Shown here: one piece after another, positions 1 through 6,841 of the stretch | Layout of the letters: each line of letters opens with the position of its first letter | Position numbering within the stretch: position 1 is the stretch's first letter | From: Anaerolineales bacterium | GTDB taxonomy: Bacteria > Chloroflexota > Anaerolineae > Anaerolineales > UBA6663 | Assembly: GCA_016789245.1 (NCBI GenBank) | Contig: JAEURM010000045.1 | Span: 1-10,542, forward strand | Direction of reading: 5' to 3' | Length of the DNA: 10,542 nucleotides | Translations under genes and position numbers: made by a program | The notes under the pieces: generated by a model | What the model was told of the DNA's origin: nothing | The model's input: only the letters and a program-made list of their open reading frames with translations | The model's database searches: none

Positions 1-412
1 CCGTGCCCATTTGGATGAAGCGCGGCACTTCAGTTTGCAAAGCGGCCAAACGTTGTTGAGCGCGGGCTACCACCCAACCAAACAGGGCGTTTTCCAGTGC
101 TTCTGTGCGGTGCGCGGGATGGAGATACGTCCACGTGTGGCAACGCGCTTCGGCGCCCGGCTCCGGCGAAAGAAAACAGCGCGTAAACGCAATCAGTTCG
201 CCGCCCGCCGCCAGCGCCACCACGGAATCTGTTTCCGCGTTAGACCATGGGTCATCAAATTGCGTTTGCAAATCTTCCAGCGCATCCACGCTATCTTCGC
301 CATCCGCTTCTACGGCGGTGAGCATAAGGGCGTGCAAAGTGGGTAAATCTTCGCGCGTGAGGGCGCGGAAAGTATAGTTAGTCAATTGGGGAAAAGGGTT
401 GCTGGTGTTCAT
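1..412 (-). CDS. GNAT-like acetyltransferase, N-terminal part (runs off left edge)
   Basis: The reading frame opens at an ATG (CAT at 410-412) and stays open for 137 residues to the window edge, so the C-terminus is missing. The protein begins MNTSNPFPQL and then shows the opening of a GNAT fold: a strand around residues 13-17 (YTFRA), the common acidic stretch REDLPTL (20-26), and strands around 63-68 and 73-77. The segment WTYLHPAHRTEALENAL (94-110) sits where motif A belongs but lacks the Q/RxxGxG/A acetyl-CoA loop. Such a degenerate first domain is also seen in the two tandem-GNAT proteins of this window, so I infer that this too is a tandem GNAT whose active half lies outside. No Shine-Dalgarno sequence precedes the ATG (caacctt). 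It lies 84 bases downstream of the ABC-F gene on the same strand. Substrate unknown. Confidence 0.75.
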   Translation of the reverse strand, partial: MNTSNPFPQLTNYTFRALTREDLPTLHALMLTAVEADGEDSVDALEDLQTQFDDPWSNAETDSVVALAAGGELIAFTRCFLSPEPGAEARCHTWTYLHPAHRTEALENALFGWVVARAQQRLAALQTEVPRFIQMGT

Positions 413-428
413 AAGGTTGATAATTTTT

Positions 429-508
429 CGTAGTGCGTATTGCGTGTTCCGTTACGCAATACGTTTCACCCTTCGGCAAGCTCAGGGCAAGCTGTTTCAC
501 GTTTTACT
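429..508. repeat. Phased heptamer repeat array with inverted repeat, ABC-F/GNAT junction
   Basis: CGTNNNN heptamers start at 429, 436, 443 and 450, then switch to the reverse form NNNNACG (ending at 456 and 463). TTTCACN units follow at 464 and 495, and TTTTACT at 502. The switch makes a perfect 10-bp inverted repeat, CGTATTGCGT (436-445) against ACGCAATACG (454-463), with an 8-base loop. The array reaches into the ABC-F gene, whose stop codon (497-499) lies in the 495-501 unit. On the transcribed minus strand the hairpin is not followed by a U-tract, so it is not a typical intrinsic terminator. Confidence 0.75.
470..493. repeat. REP-like 24-bp module between GTTTCAC direct repeats
   Basis: This module interrupts the heptamer array. 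It contains two copies of GCAAGCT (476-482 and 487-493). CCCT (469-472) and AGGG (484-487) can pair around an 11-base loop. GTTTCAC occurs immediately on each side (463-469 and 494-500), as an insertion with target duplication would leave. From memory, similar TTCGGCAAGCTCAGG words recur in many environmental bacterial genomes. That recollection was not checked. Confidence 0.5.
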
Positions 509-2554
509 TATCTTCTCCCACTCACCCATCAGCTCTTCTAGCTCACGCTGGGCGTAGGCGAATTCTTCACTCACAACACGGGCGCGTTTGGCATCGCCGT
601 TGGTGGCTTGAAGCATATCGGCCAGCGCACCCACTTCCACTTCTTTCAGCGCAATCTTTTCTTCTAGCTCCGCCAACATTTTGGCCCGCCGCTTGGATTC
701 TTTATCCGTTTTGGGTGTGGGTTTTACGGCGCTGATTTTGGGCGGCGGCGCGGCCTCAGCGTTGGCACGTTTCGGCTCTGCCCCGCGGCCTACTTGGGCC
801 ACGGTGCTGTTGGTGCGCGCGGCCACCATTTCGCGCCACGTGCCCGTAAACAGCGTCATCTGCCCATGCCGCACTTCCCAAATTTGCGTAGCCAAACGGT
901 CTATCAGGTAACGGTCATGGGAGACGAGCAAGATGGTGCCTTCGTAGTTCTCCAAAACTTCCTGCAAAACTTCTTGCGCCGGAATATCCAAGTGGTTGGT
1001 TGGCTCATCCAGCAGAAGCAAGTTCGCGCCATCCAGCGCCAGCAAAGCGAGTGCCAGCCTCGCACGCTCTCCGCCGCTCAGCGCTTCCACGGGCTTGAAC
1101 ACATCTTCTCCGCGAAAAAGATATTGCGCGAGATAATTGCGCGCCGCGCCGGGGGACATGTATTGATGCCGCTGAAGCTCTTCCATCACGGTGCTATCGC
1201 CGTGCAGGGCATCTTGCGCCTGCGCAAAGTAGCCCACTTTCAAACTTGCGCCCAGCTTGCTTTCACCGGCCAACGGCTCCAATTTGCTCAATAGCGTTTT
1301 GAGAAAAGTGGTTTTGCCCGCGCCGTTCGGCCCAATGATGGCCGCGCACTCACCGCGCATGAGCGTCAAATCTGGCGCAGTGAACAGAGATTTGCCGGCA
1401 TCATCTTTTTTGGCGGCATAGCCCACCTTCAAGCCAAAAGTTCTCAGCACAATATCACCGGAGCGTTGCCCAATTTTCAGGCGCACGCCCAAGCGCGCGT
1501 GGCGGCCCACCACCGGCGGCTGAAGCGCGTTAATTTGCCGCAAAGCTTCTTCCGCATTAATCACGCTCGCGGGCGTAAGGTGGGCAATGCCCGATTCGGC
1601 CCAACTTTTTCCACTGCGCAACGCTTGAATGCCTAAATGTTCAATGAGAAACAAATCGCGGTGCACGCGCTTGAGCAAGCCCACCGCCCGCGCGTTGGTG
1701 CTTTGGCGCGCAATATTGCGGACTACAAAATCAATCTCTTTTTGCAGGCGCGCTTTCTCTTCTTCAAAAATCTGAAGCAAGCGCTCTTGCCGCTCATCCC
1801 GCTGAGTGAGATAGGCCGAGTAATTGCCACGGTACACTTCCATGCTCACGCGGCTCATCTCCCAAATGGTGTTCACCACGTTATCTAAAAAGTAACGGTC
1901 ATGGCTCACCACCAGCAAAGCGCCCGGCCAATCATGCAGGGTGTTTTCCAGCCACTCCACGGCTTCGGTATCAAGGTGATTGGTGGGCTCGTCCAGAATC
2001 AGCAAATCCGGCTGTTCTAGCAAAAGGCGGGCCAGCAGGGCGCGTGTTTTTTGCCCGCCGCTCAGTTGTTTAATGGGCGTGGCGTGCAAAGCTTTATCAA
2101 AGCCCAAGCCCTCCAGCGTTTGTTTGATGCGCACTTCATAATCGTAGCCGCCCGCATGTTCAAACGCCGCCTGTTTCTCGCCGTATTCAGCCAGAATTTC
2201 AGGTGAATGGTCACCGCCCACCATGCGAGCTTCCAGCGCGCGCAGTTCGGCTTCTAAAGCCTGAAGCGCCTCAAACACCGAAAGCATCTCCGCCCACACA
2301 GTGTTGGCGCGGTCTGCAAAAGCTTCCACCGCTTCTTGGCGCAAATAGCCTAGCCGTTTGCCGCGCGCCAAATGCACACTGCCCGTGCTGGGTGTACTCA
2401 GCCCAGCCAAAATTAACAGCAGAGATGTTTTGCCAATGCCGTTTGGCCCAATTAGGCCAATCTTGCCATCATTGGGCACGCTGGCCGTGATGTTCTTAAA
2501 CACATCAAACGCGCCGAACGATAATCCCAAACCAGATAAGTTAACGATAGACAT
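497..2554 (-). CDS. ABC-F family ATP-binding protein (ribosome-associated ATPase)
   Basis: A 685-residue soluble protein with two ABC ATPase domains and no membrane segment, the ABC-F plan. Domain 1 has Walker A GPNGIGKT (36-43), signature LSGGQ (164-168), Walker B LLILDEP (184-190) and switch histidine 218. Domain 2 has GPNGAGKT (408-415), LSGGE (492-496), LLLLDEP (512-518) and His546. The charged linker that reaches the ribosomal P/E site in this family spans about 236-370. It is long, with an extra segment around 300-350 that I associate with Chloroflexi homologues. A basic, coiled-coil-like tail follows (about 600-685), as in Uup/YdiF types. Family members act on translating ribosomes, and some confer resistance to ribosome-targeting antibiotics; which role applies here cannot be read from sequence. 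GAGTGAG upstream of the ATG is a plausible ribosome site. The last codons AAA-ACG-TGA lie in a repeat word. Confidence 0.93.
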   Translation of the reverse strand: MSIVNLSGLGLSFGAFDVFKNITASVPNDGKIGLIGPNGIGKTSLLLILAGLSTPSTGSVHLARGKRLGYLRQEAVEAFADRANTVWAEMLSVFEALQALEAELRALEARMVGGDHSPEILAEYGEKQAAFEHAGGYDYEVRIKQTLEGLGFDKALHATPIKQLSGGQKTRALLARLLLEQPDLLILDEPTNHLDTEAVEWLENTLHDWPGALLVVSHDRYFLDNVVNTIWEMSRVSMEVYRGNYSAYLTQRDERQERLLQIFEEEKARLQKEIDFVVRNIARQSTNARAVGLLKRVHRDLFLIEHLGIQALRSGKSWAESGIAHLTPASVINAEEALRQINALQPPVVGRHARLGVRLKIGQRSGDIVLRTFGLKVGYAAKKDDAGKSLFTAPDLTLMRGECAAIIGPNGAGKTTFLKTLLSKLEPLAGESKLGASLKVGYFAQAQDALHGDSTVMEELQRHQYMSPGAARNYLAQYLFRGEDVFKPVEALSGGERARLALALLALDGANLLLLDEPTNHLDIPAQEVLQEVLENYEGTILLVSHDRYLIDRLATQIWEVRHGQMTLFTGTWREMVAARTNSTVAQVGRGAEPKRANAEAAPPPKISAVKPTPKTDKESKRRAKMLAELEEKIALKEVEVGALADMLQATNGDAKRARVVSEEFAYAQRELEELMGEWEKISKT

Positions 2555-2566
2555 TTCAACTCACTC

Positions 2567-2610
2567 TAACCAATAACGAATAACCAAATAGTGACTGGTT
2601 ATTGGTTATT
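2567..2610. repeat. Converging TAACCAA/TTGGTTA heptamers forming a hairpin at the amine oxidase stop
   Basis: On the plus strand TAACCAA-type heptamers start at 2567, 2574 (one substitution) and 2581. The reverse form, TGGTTAT, starts at 2596 and 2603. They give a 15-bp inverted repeat with one mismatch: AATAACGAATAACCA (2572-2586) against TGGTTATTGGTTATT (2596-2610), with a 9-base loop. The right arm encodes the last three residues (NNQ) and the stop of the amine oxidase. No U-tract follows on the minus strand. Together with the ABC-F leader this fills the whole 44-base gap (2555-2598). Confidence 0.8.
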
Positions 2611-3981
2611 AAGAATCTCATTTGCCGCCCTCAGCCCACTCAACCACGCGCCATGCACGGTGCTGAGATATTCTCGGTGAGTGGCTTCACCAGCAAAGAA
2701 AAGTTTGTTATCAACTGGCGCGGCCAGCGTGTCTCGGTCAGCGCCAGAGCCGCCGGGCCGCAGATAGGTGTAGGAACCAAAAGCAAACGGGTCACTGGCC
2801 CAGCGCGTAATCACATAGCTTTCCGGCTCCGGCACAGCCGCGCCAAACATTCGGCGCAAAATTTCCAATGCCTGCGCCACCTGCTCCGCATCCGAAAGTT
2901 GCTCCACTTCCCGGCCGTACTCTGCCGCGTTGAAGGCAATGAGCATGGGTTGGCCGGTATGTTGGCTCAAGTCCAGCCACTCGGCCCAAAAGCCTTGGCG
3001 TGGGTGAATGTAACCCAGCCAATCCGTATCTGGCCAAAACTTACGCGGAAATTTAAGCACCAACTTATTCAGCACGCCCATGCCAATGTTTTGCAAAGCG
3101 GCCCATTTAGCCTCCGGCAACGGCGGCACAAACTCCACCACATTGGCCTTCAGTACGCCCACCGGCAAAGTCACAATCACTTGTGGCGCGGTGAAAACGG
3201 CTTCGCCCGCAACGCCGTTGCGAGGAACGGTGCAGGTCACCTTAACCAAGTGGCCGCCGTATTCCACGCGGGAGGCCGCGCTCTGCAGGCGCACCTCCAA
3301 CCCACGCGCGGCCGGCGCGAGAATGGGCCACCAGCCGCCCTCTGGCAGTGCGTCTGCCTCGCCAAGTTGTTGGGGCGTTAAGTCTTCATCCCAATGAAGC
3401 AGAGACATATCTTCCACCGCGCCGCTGTACTCATGCTCAATAGCGGAGTTGAGTTTGTAGCTCAGGGCGGCCGCTTCGCTCAGGGTGCTTACTCTATTTT
3501 TTTGTAACAGTTCAACGCCTTGCCAGATAGAAATATCCGGCAAGCCTTGCGCTTCACGCTCCTCCGCCAAGTGCTCCAATTTTTCCATTACTTCATCAAA
3601 ACGTGCTTCTAAAGCGTCTCTTTCCGCGCTCGTCCAGCGGCGGCCATCTTCGGCGTATAGCGCCAAATCCGCGCCGAGCAAAACGGTATCACTGGGCTTC
3701 AGCGCCACGCCCGCCATCTCACTCAATGGGTTGCGCTCATAGCCATGCACCCACGCCGCGCCCATATCCAGCGCCACGCCCCCCAATTCGGGGGGCAGGC
3801 CCGCAAACTCTTGCGTCCACACGCGGCCACCCAAGCGGTTGCGGGCTTCCAGCACAATCACACGCTTGCCGGCATCCACCAACTTCCGCGCCGCCGCAAT
3901 CCCAGCCGCTCCGGCACCAATCACAATTACATCAGCGGAAAAGTTATTAGTTAGTGGTGTATTGGTTATTACGGAGTTCAT
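2599..3981 (-). CDS. FAD-dependent amine oxidase (flavin monoamine/polyamine oxidase family)
   Basis: A 460-residue flavoprotein. The N-terminal Rossmann fold has DVIVIGAGAAG (17-27, GxGxxG at 22-27), the ribose-binding Glu46 and the family motif RLGGR (49-53), followed by LDMGAAWVHG (71-80). Lys306 in GVLNK matches the lysine near flavin N5 in polyamine oxidases and LSD1-type enzymes. The FAD-closing C-terminal motif FFAGEATH (428-435) and GAWLSGLRAANEIL are intact. Segments such as SLLHWDED (193-200) recall polyamine oxidases. The expected reaction is oxidative deamination of an amine with H2O2 release; the substrate is unknown and no signal peptide is seen. The frame stays open upstream to 4164, but that extension overlaps RtcB, so ATG 3981 is chosen, 10 bases after the RtcB stop. 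The first 14 or so residues are encoded by repeat-like AATAACC words and are probably not part of the fold. Confidence 0.92.
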   Translation of the reverse strand: MNSVITNTPLTNNFSADVIVIGAGAAGIAAARKLVDAGKRVIVLEARNRLGGRVWTQEFAGLPPELGGVALDMGAAWVHGYERNPLSEMAGVALKPSDTVLLGADLALYAEDGRRWTSAERDALEARFDEVMEKLEHLAEEREAQGLPDISIWQGVELLQKNRVSTLSEAAALSYKLNSAIEHEYSGAVEDMSLLHWDEDLTPQQLGEADALPEGGWWPILAPAARGLEVRLQSAASRVEYGGHLVKVTCTVPRNGVAGEAVFTAPQVIVTLPVGVLKANVVEFVPPLPEAKWAALQNIGMGVLNKLVLKFPRKFWPDTDWLGYIHPRQGFWAEWLDLSQHTGQPMLIAFNAAEYGREVEQLSDAEQVAQALEILRRMFGAAVPEPESYVITRWASDPFAFGSYTYLRPGGSGADRDTLAAPVDNKLFFAGEATHREYLSTVHGAWLSGLRAANEILNNQ

Positions 3982-3988
3982 ATAACCA
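3944..3988. repeat. AATAACC-type repeat words and small hairpin around the amine oxidase start codon
   Basis: TTANTNG-type words run from 3944 into TTGGTTATT (3962-3970), inside the first codons of the amine oxidase. TGGTTAT (3963-3969) pairs perfectly with ATAACCA (3982-3988). The start codon (3979-3981) lies in the 12-base loop between them. The same word family forms the hairpin at the other end of this gene. The stem is AT-rich and only 7 bp, so its effect on translation is speculative. Confidence 0.5.
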
Positions 3989-3991
3989 TTC

Positions 3992-5416
3992 TTACCACTC
4001 CCCCGCCTCATCTGCCATGCGCACAATTTTGGGCGTGAACTTACCCAGCACATCCACCAATTCACTCTGCGCGTTGAGAATATCTTGAATGCGCTTGTAG
4101 GCTTGCGGTGCTTCATCCAGCCCGCCGCCCAAGAGCGTGATGCCGCGCTCGTCCAAGTACGCATCGCGCGCGTGTTTGGTGATGGAATTGAGCGCCTGCT
4201 TGCGGCTCATTTGCCGCCCAGCCCCGTGGGAGGCGGAATTCAGCGCCTCGGCCACGCCGCGCCCGCGCACCACGTAGCCCGCATCACCCATTGAGCCGGG
4301 AATCACGCCCAACACACCTTCACCCGCCGGCGTAGCGCCCTTGCGGTGAACGATGGCAGTGCGGCCATCCAGCAGTTTCTCTCGCCAAGCAAAATTGTGG
4401 TGATTCTCCACCGAAGCCACTTCCTTCAGCCCAGCGGCGGCGGCCACGCGATGATGAATCACAGAGTGGTTGGCCGAAGCAAACCGGCCCGCCAACTCCA
4501 TGGCCAGCCAATACTCACGGCCCGCGTCTCTATCCAAATCTAGCCACGCCAAGTGCCGCACGGCTTTATCTAAGTTGGGGTGCAGTTCCATGGCCAGCTT
4601 GGAGTAATAATCCGCAATCTTAAAGCCCACGCCGCGTGAGCCACTGTGCGAAAGCAGAGCAAGATATTGCCCAGCCGAAAGGCCCTGAAACGGAGCCTTT
4701 AGTTCCAGCGTTCCCCACTCCACAAAGTGGTTACCTGTGCCGCTGGTGCCAATTTGGTTAGTGGCCGTATCGAGCAAGTGGCGCAAGAGCGGCAGTTCCA
4801 ACCAGTCATCATCATCCAAAACGGGGTGCTCCGGCTTCTCACCTTTGCCCCACTTGGCGCCTATGCCAAAGCGCGTTTGGCTGAGCAGGGCTTTTTCAAA
4901 CTGGCCGGGTTTTTGCCCCAGTACAATCGGTGAAACTTCGTACACGCTCAGCCGCATACGGCAGGCAATATCCACGCCCACCGCGTATGGGATGACTGTG
5001 CCTTCCGTAGCCAGCACGCCGCCAATGGGCAAACCGTAGCCTACATGGGCGTCCGGCATCAGCGCACCGGCCACGCTCACTGGCAATCGCAAAGCGTTAT
5101 CCATCTGCGCCAACGCGCCCGCATCAATCAACTCTTTGCCCCAAATGCGGTACGGCAACGGCGCGGCCCGCAGTTCTTCACTGCGCGCCTCGGCAGATTG
5201 CTCGCTCAACGCCAGTACTTCACGCGCTAGTTCACCCAGCGTTTCATCATTGGCAAACGCGGTAGGGTTCTCGCGCACCGCATCCAGCCGCGCCAGAATT
5301 GCATCGCGGTCTAGCCCGGCTTCCCACAACGCTTGCGCGGCATCTTTCGCCAGCCGGATAACCGGCCCCTCCGGCCAGCCATTAAGTTTTAGGATTTTTC
5401 CGCTAATGACAGTCAT
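3992..5416 (-). CDS. rtcB: RtcB-family RNA-splicing ligase
   Basis: A 474-residue protein covering a full-length RtcB. RtcB joins a 2',3'-cyclic-phosphate (or 3'-phosphate) RNA end to a 5'-OH end, using GTP and Mn2+ through a covalent GMP-histidine intermediate. Visible motifs: MPDAHVGYGLPIGG (120-133), GVDIACRM (147-154) with metal ligand Cys152, GTSGTGNH (223-230) with His230, SHSGSRG (256-262) with His257, ENHHNFAW (337-344), HRKGATPAG (357-365), GVIPGSMGD (370-378) and NSASHGAGR (393-401). His397 is the expected guanylylated residue. All catalytic residues known from the archaeal enzyme have a counterpart, so activity is likely. The start ATG at 5416 lacks a clear Shine-Dalgarno (atcaaaaatgtt). 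No archease, RtcA or PrfH gene is in this window. The downstream amine oxidase begins 10 bases after its stop, consistent with co-transcription. Confidence 0.96.
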   Translation of the reverse strand: MTVISGKILKLNGWPEGPVIRLAKDAAQALWEAGLDRDAILARLDAVRENPTAFANDETLGELAREVLALSEQSAEARSEELRAAPLPYRIWGKELIDAGALAQMDNALRLPVSVAGALMPDAHVGYGLPIGGVLATEGTVIPYAVGVDIACRMRLSVYEVSPIVLGQKPGQFEKALLSQTRFGIGAKWGKGEKPEHPVLDDDDWLELPLLRHLLDTATNQIGTSGTGNHFVEWGTLELKAPFQGLSAGQYLALLSHSGSRGVGFKIADYYSKLAMELHPNLDKAVRHLAWLDLDRDAGREYWLAMELAGRFASANHSVIHHRVAAAAGLKEVASVENHHNFAWREKLLDGRTAIVHRKGATPAGEGVLGVIPGSMGDAGYVVRGRGVAEALNSASHGAGRQMSRKQALNSITKHARDAYLDERGITLLGGGLDEAPQAYKRIQDILNAQSELVDVLGKFTPKIVRMADEAGEW

Positions 5417-5425
5417 AACATTTTT

Positions 5426-5453
5426 GATTGCTGATTGCAGATTTGTGATTGGC
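5426..5453. repeat. Tandem GATTGNN heptamers in the HEAT/RtcB gap
   Basis: Four 7-bp units start at 5426, 5433, 5440 and 5447. Three begin GATTG and one GATTT, followed by two variable bases. They occupy almost the whole 37-base gap (5417-5453) and leave no room for a purine-rich ribosome-binding site before the RtcB start. No inverted partner lies in the gap itself. Confidence 0.65.
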
Positions 5454-6773
5454 TCACACCGCCAACGGCTGTTGGTTATCAGTTTTTTTCAGCAAAACAT
5501 CTTTCATCAGTTCACGGGTATTTTCGTTAGAGTCCCATGCACACTCTTCGGCCATCCAGTTTGGAAGCACACTTAGTTCCACAAGCCGACTCACAAACCC
5601 GCAACGGCAACGAGCACAGGGGTTGGTCTCATACATAGCCTTAGTAACGCGGGCCTCGGACTCTGCATTTGGGTGGGCCTCGTAAAAGTCTCTAACGTCC
5701 ATACCCAAACTATGCCGTTCACCATCATCCTTCAAGGAAGCTACTAATTCCTCAACTACAGTGTGATCACCATCGTGATAGTTTCGTACCAATAGTTCCA
5801 CTATTTGGCCTTTCCACTTTGGCGCTGGCTCATCCAACAATCGGAAAGCTAAAGCCCGCACGGTTGGATGCGTAATTCTTGAAAGCACTCCGAAGGCCCG
5901 ACCCGCAACCCAATCATCCGAGTTTTGCGCCAGCTTAAGCAAGTAATCTGGCGCAAGAGGAAAAGGCCGTTTGTGAAAAATCCGCAAATAGATTAGGAGC
6001 CGACGTCTATCTTTCTCCATCAATAGATCTTCGGCGGCTTGACGGAGATCAACTTCCGAAGCGGATTGCCCCCATAGAACTGGGTAACGACTTAGTTCCT
6101 GTTTCTCCAATAGCGCCGTACGGAAATCCACATAACTCGCTTGTTTCACGTCGGGTTGGATAGACTGTCTGCTAGCTCTTTGGGCCTCATATGCTTCAAT
6201 TGCTTCCACGTAAGTCTTTACAAGTGCGCCCTCATTGGATAGCTGAGCTATGGCAGTTTGATAATTCTCTTTACCTAAACGCTCCTCTAGGAAACCCAAA
6301 ACATAGTGGTCTTCCCAAATATCATCATCGCCCATTACCCGCCCACCAATTTGATGTACTACAAAGGCAAAGCCAGCCAAGCCATCTAATTTGATTAAGG
6401 CTCCAGCGTCTAAATGCGTTTTAGCCGAGTTTTCAACAAAATGGTCATATAACAATTGCCGCGCTTCAACATCGCCTTGCTGGGCAAAGCACAAAGCCAA
6501 ATCATCCACTTGCCTATCCAGTTCAACCGAGTTGTCCGCCAAAGCCTTGAGAATATGTTCGCGATAAAAATCCTTTTCATTGGTCAAGCTAATCATGTCA
6601 AACATATACATGGCGCGGCCACCTTCAATTTGGGTGTCATACGCCCGGTTATGCAAGCAGGCGTCCAAAATCACATCCCGGTAGGGCGTGGCATCATGTT
6701 TTTGCAAGTACAACACTGCCCGCCCCAACCCAAGTTTTAGCCAACGTGTAAATTCTTCAATCGTAGCAGTCAT
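5454..6773 (-). CDS. Uncharacterised helical (HEAT-like) protein with C-terminal cysteine cluster
   Basis: A 439-residue protein whose function I do not recognise. It appears almost wholly alpha-helical. Residues about 240-360 look like degenerate HEAT repeats: paired amphipathic helices with an alternating pattern such as DDWVAGRAFGVLSRIT (286-301), then HPTVRALAFRLLDEP (302-316), then a third pair from 320. HEAT arrays normally bind protein partners. Near the end, NPCARCRCGFV (384-394) puts cysteines at 386, 389 and 391, with another at 411 in EECAWDSNENTR, a possible metal site. An acidic stretch MGDDDIWEDH lies at 147-156. There is no signal peptide or membrane segment. By eye the gene is visibly more AT-rich than its neighbours (the line 6541-6600 holds roughly 35% GC), which could mean later acquisition. 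The start ATG 6773 has only weak GAGA upstream. The last residues (TDNQQPLAV) come from an ACTGATAACCAACA stretch resembling the junction repeats. Confidence 0.85.
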   Translation of the reverse strand: MTATIEEFTRWLKLGLGRAVLYLQKHDATPYRDVILDACLHNRAYDTQIEGGRAMYMFDMISLTNEKDFYREHILKALADNSVELDRQVDDLALCFAQQGDVEARQLLYDHFVENSAKTHLDAGALIKLDGLAGFAFVVHQIGGRVMGDDDIWEDHYVLGFLEERLGKENYQTAIAQLSNEGALVKTYVEAIEAYEAQRASRQSIQPDVKQASYVDFRTALLEKQELSRYPVLWGQSASEVDLRQAAEDLLMEKDRRRLLIYLRIFHKRPFPLAPDYLLKLAQNSDDWVAGRAFGVLSRITHPTVRALAFRLLDEPAPKWKGQIVELLVRNYHDGDHTVVEELVASLKDDGERHSLGMDVRDFYEAHPNAESEARVTKAMYETNPCARCRCGFVSRLVELSVLPNWMAEECAWDSNENTRELMKDVLLKKTDNQQPLAV

Positions 6774-6785
6774 TTAATCTCGTAA

Positions 6786-6836
6786 TCGGGTGGTCAGGTG
6801 GTCACGTAGCGACGATTCGACTACGTGACCACCCGA
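6786..6836. repeat. Perfect 16-bp inverted repeat with an 8-bp tandem duplication in one arm
   Basis: The right arm CTACGTGACCACCCGA (6821-6836) is the exact reverse complement of TCGGGTGGTCACGTAG. The left arm carries that sequence interrupted by a second copy of GGTGGTCA (copies at 6789-6796 and 6797-6804), ending in CGTAG (6805-6809). The loop is 11 bases (6810-6820). The element fills most of the 68-base gap between the tandem GNAT and the HEAT-like gene, starting 5 bases after the GNAT stop. It has no U-tract on the transcribed strand, so it is a strong RNA hairpin but not a classical terminator. Confidence 0.9.
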
Positions 6837-6841
6837 CTAAC

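Noticed and set aside
429..508. A CRISPR array.
   Set aside because: The units are 7 bp, degenerate and contiguous, with no spacers of regular length and no cas gene in the window.
2572..2610. Reading the junction hairpins as Rho-independent terminators.
   Set aside because: None is followed by a run of U on the transcribed (minus) strand at 2572, 6786, 7856, 8844 or 436. They may still pause or protect RNA, but are not classical terminators.
2602..3381. Long plus-strand open frame (259 codons) and other plus-strand frames across the window.
   Set aside because: They lie antisense to genes with clear domain motifs, their translations are rich in His/Arg/Pro/Gln with no recognisable motif, and they arise from GC-biased third positions of the real genes.
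3982..4164. A 61-residue N-terminal extension of the amine oxidase.
   Set aside because: It overlaps the 3' end of RtcB in another frame and looks like out-of-frame translation. The FAD fold begins only after the ATG at 3981.
5478..5490. A run of seven A residues on the minus strand near the end of the HEAT-like gene, as a programmed frameshift site.
   Set aside because: It lies about 11 codons from the stop with no supporting downstream structure or conserved alternative frame, so AAA-AAA lysine codons explain it.
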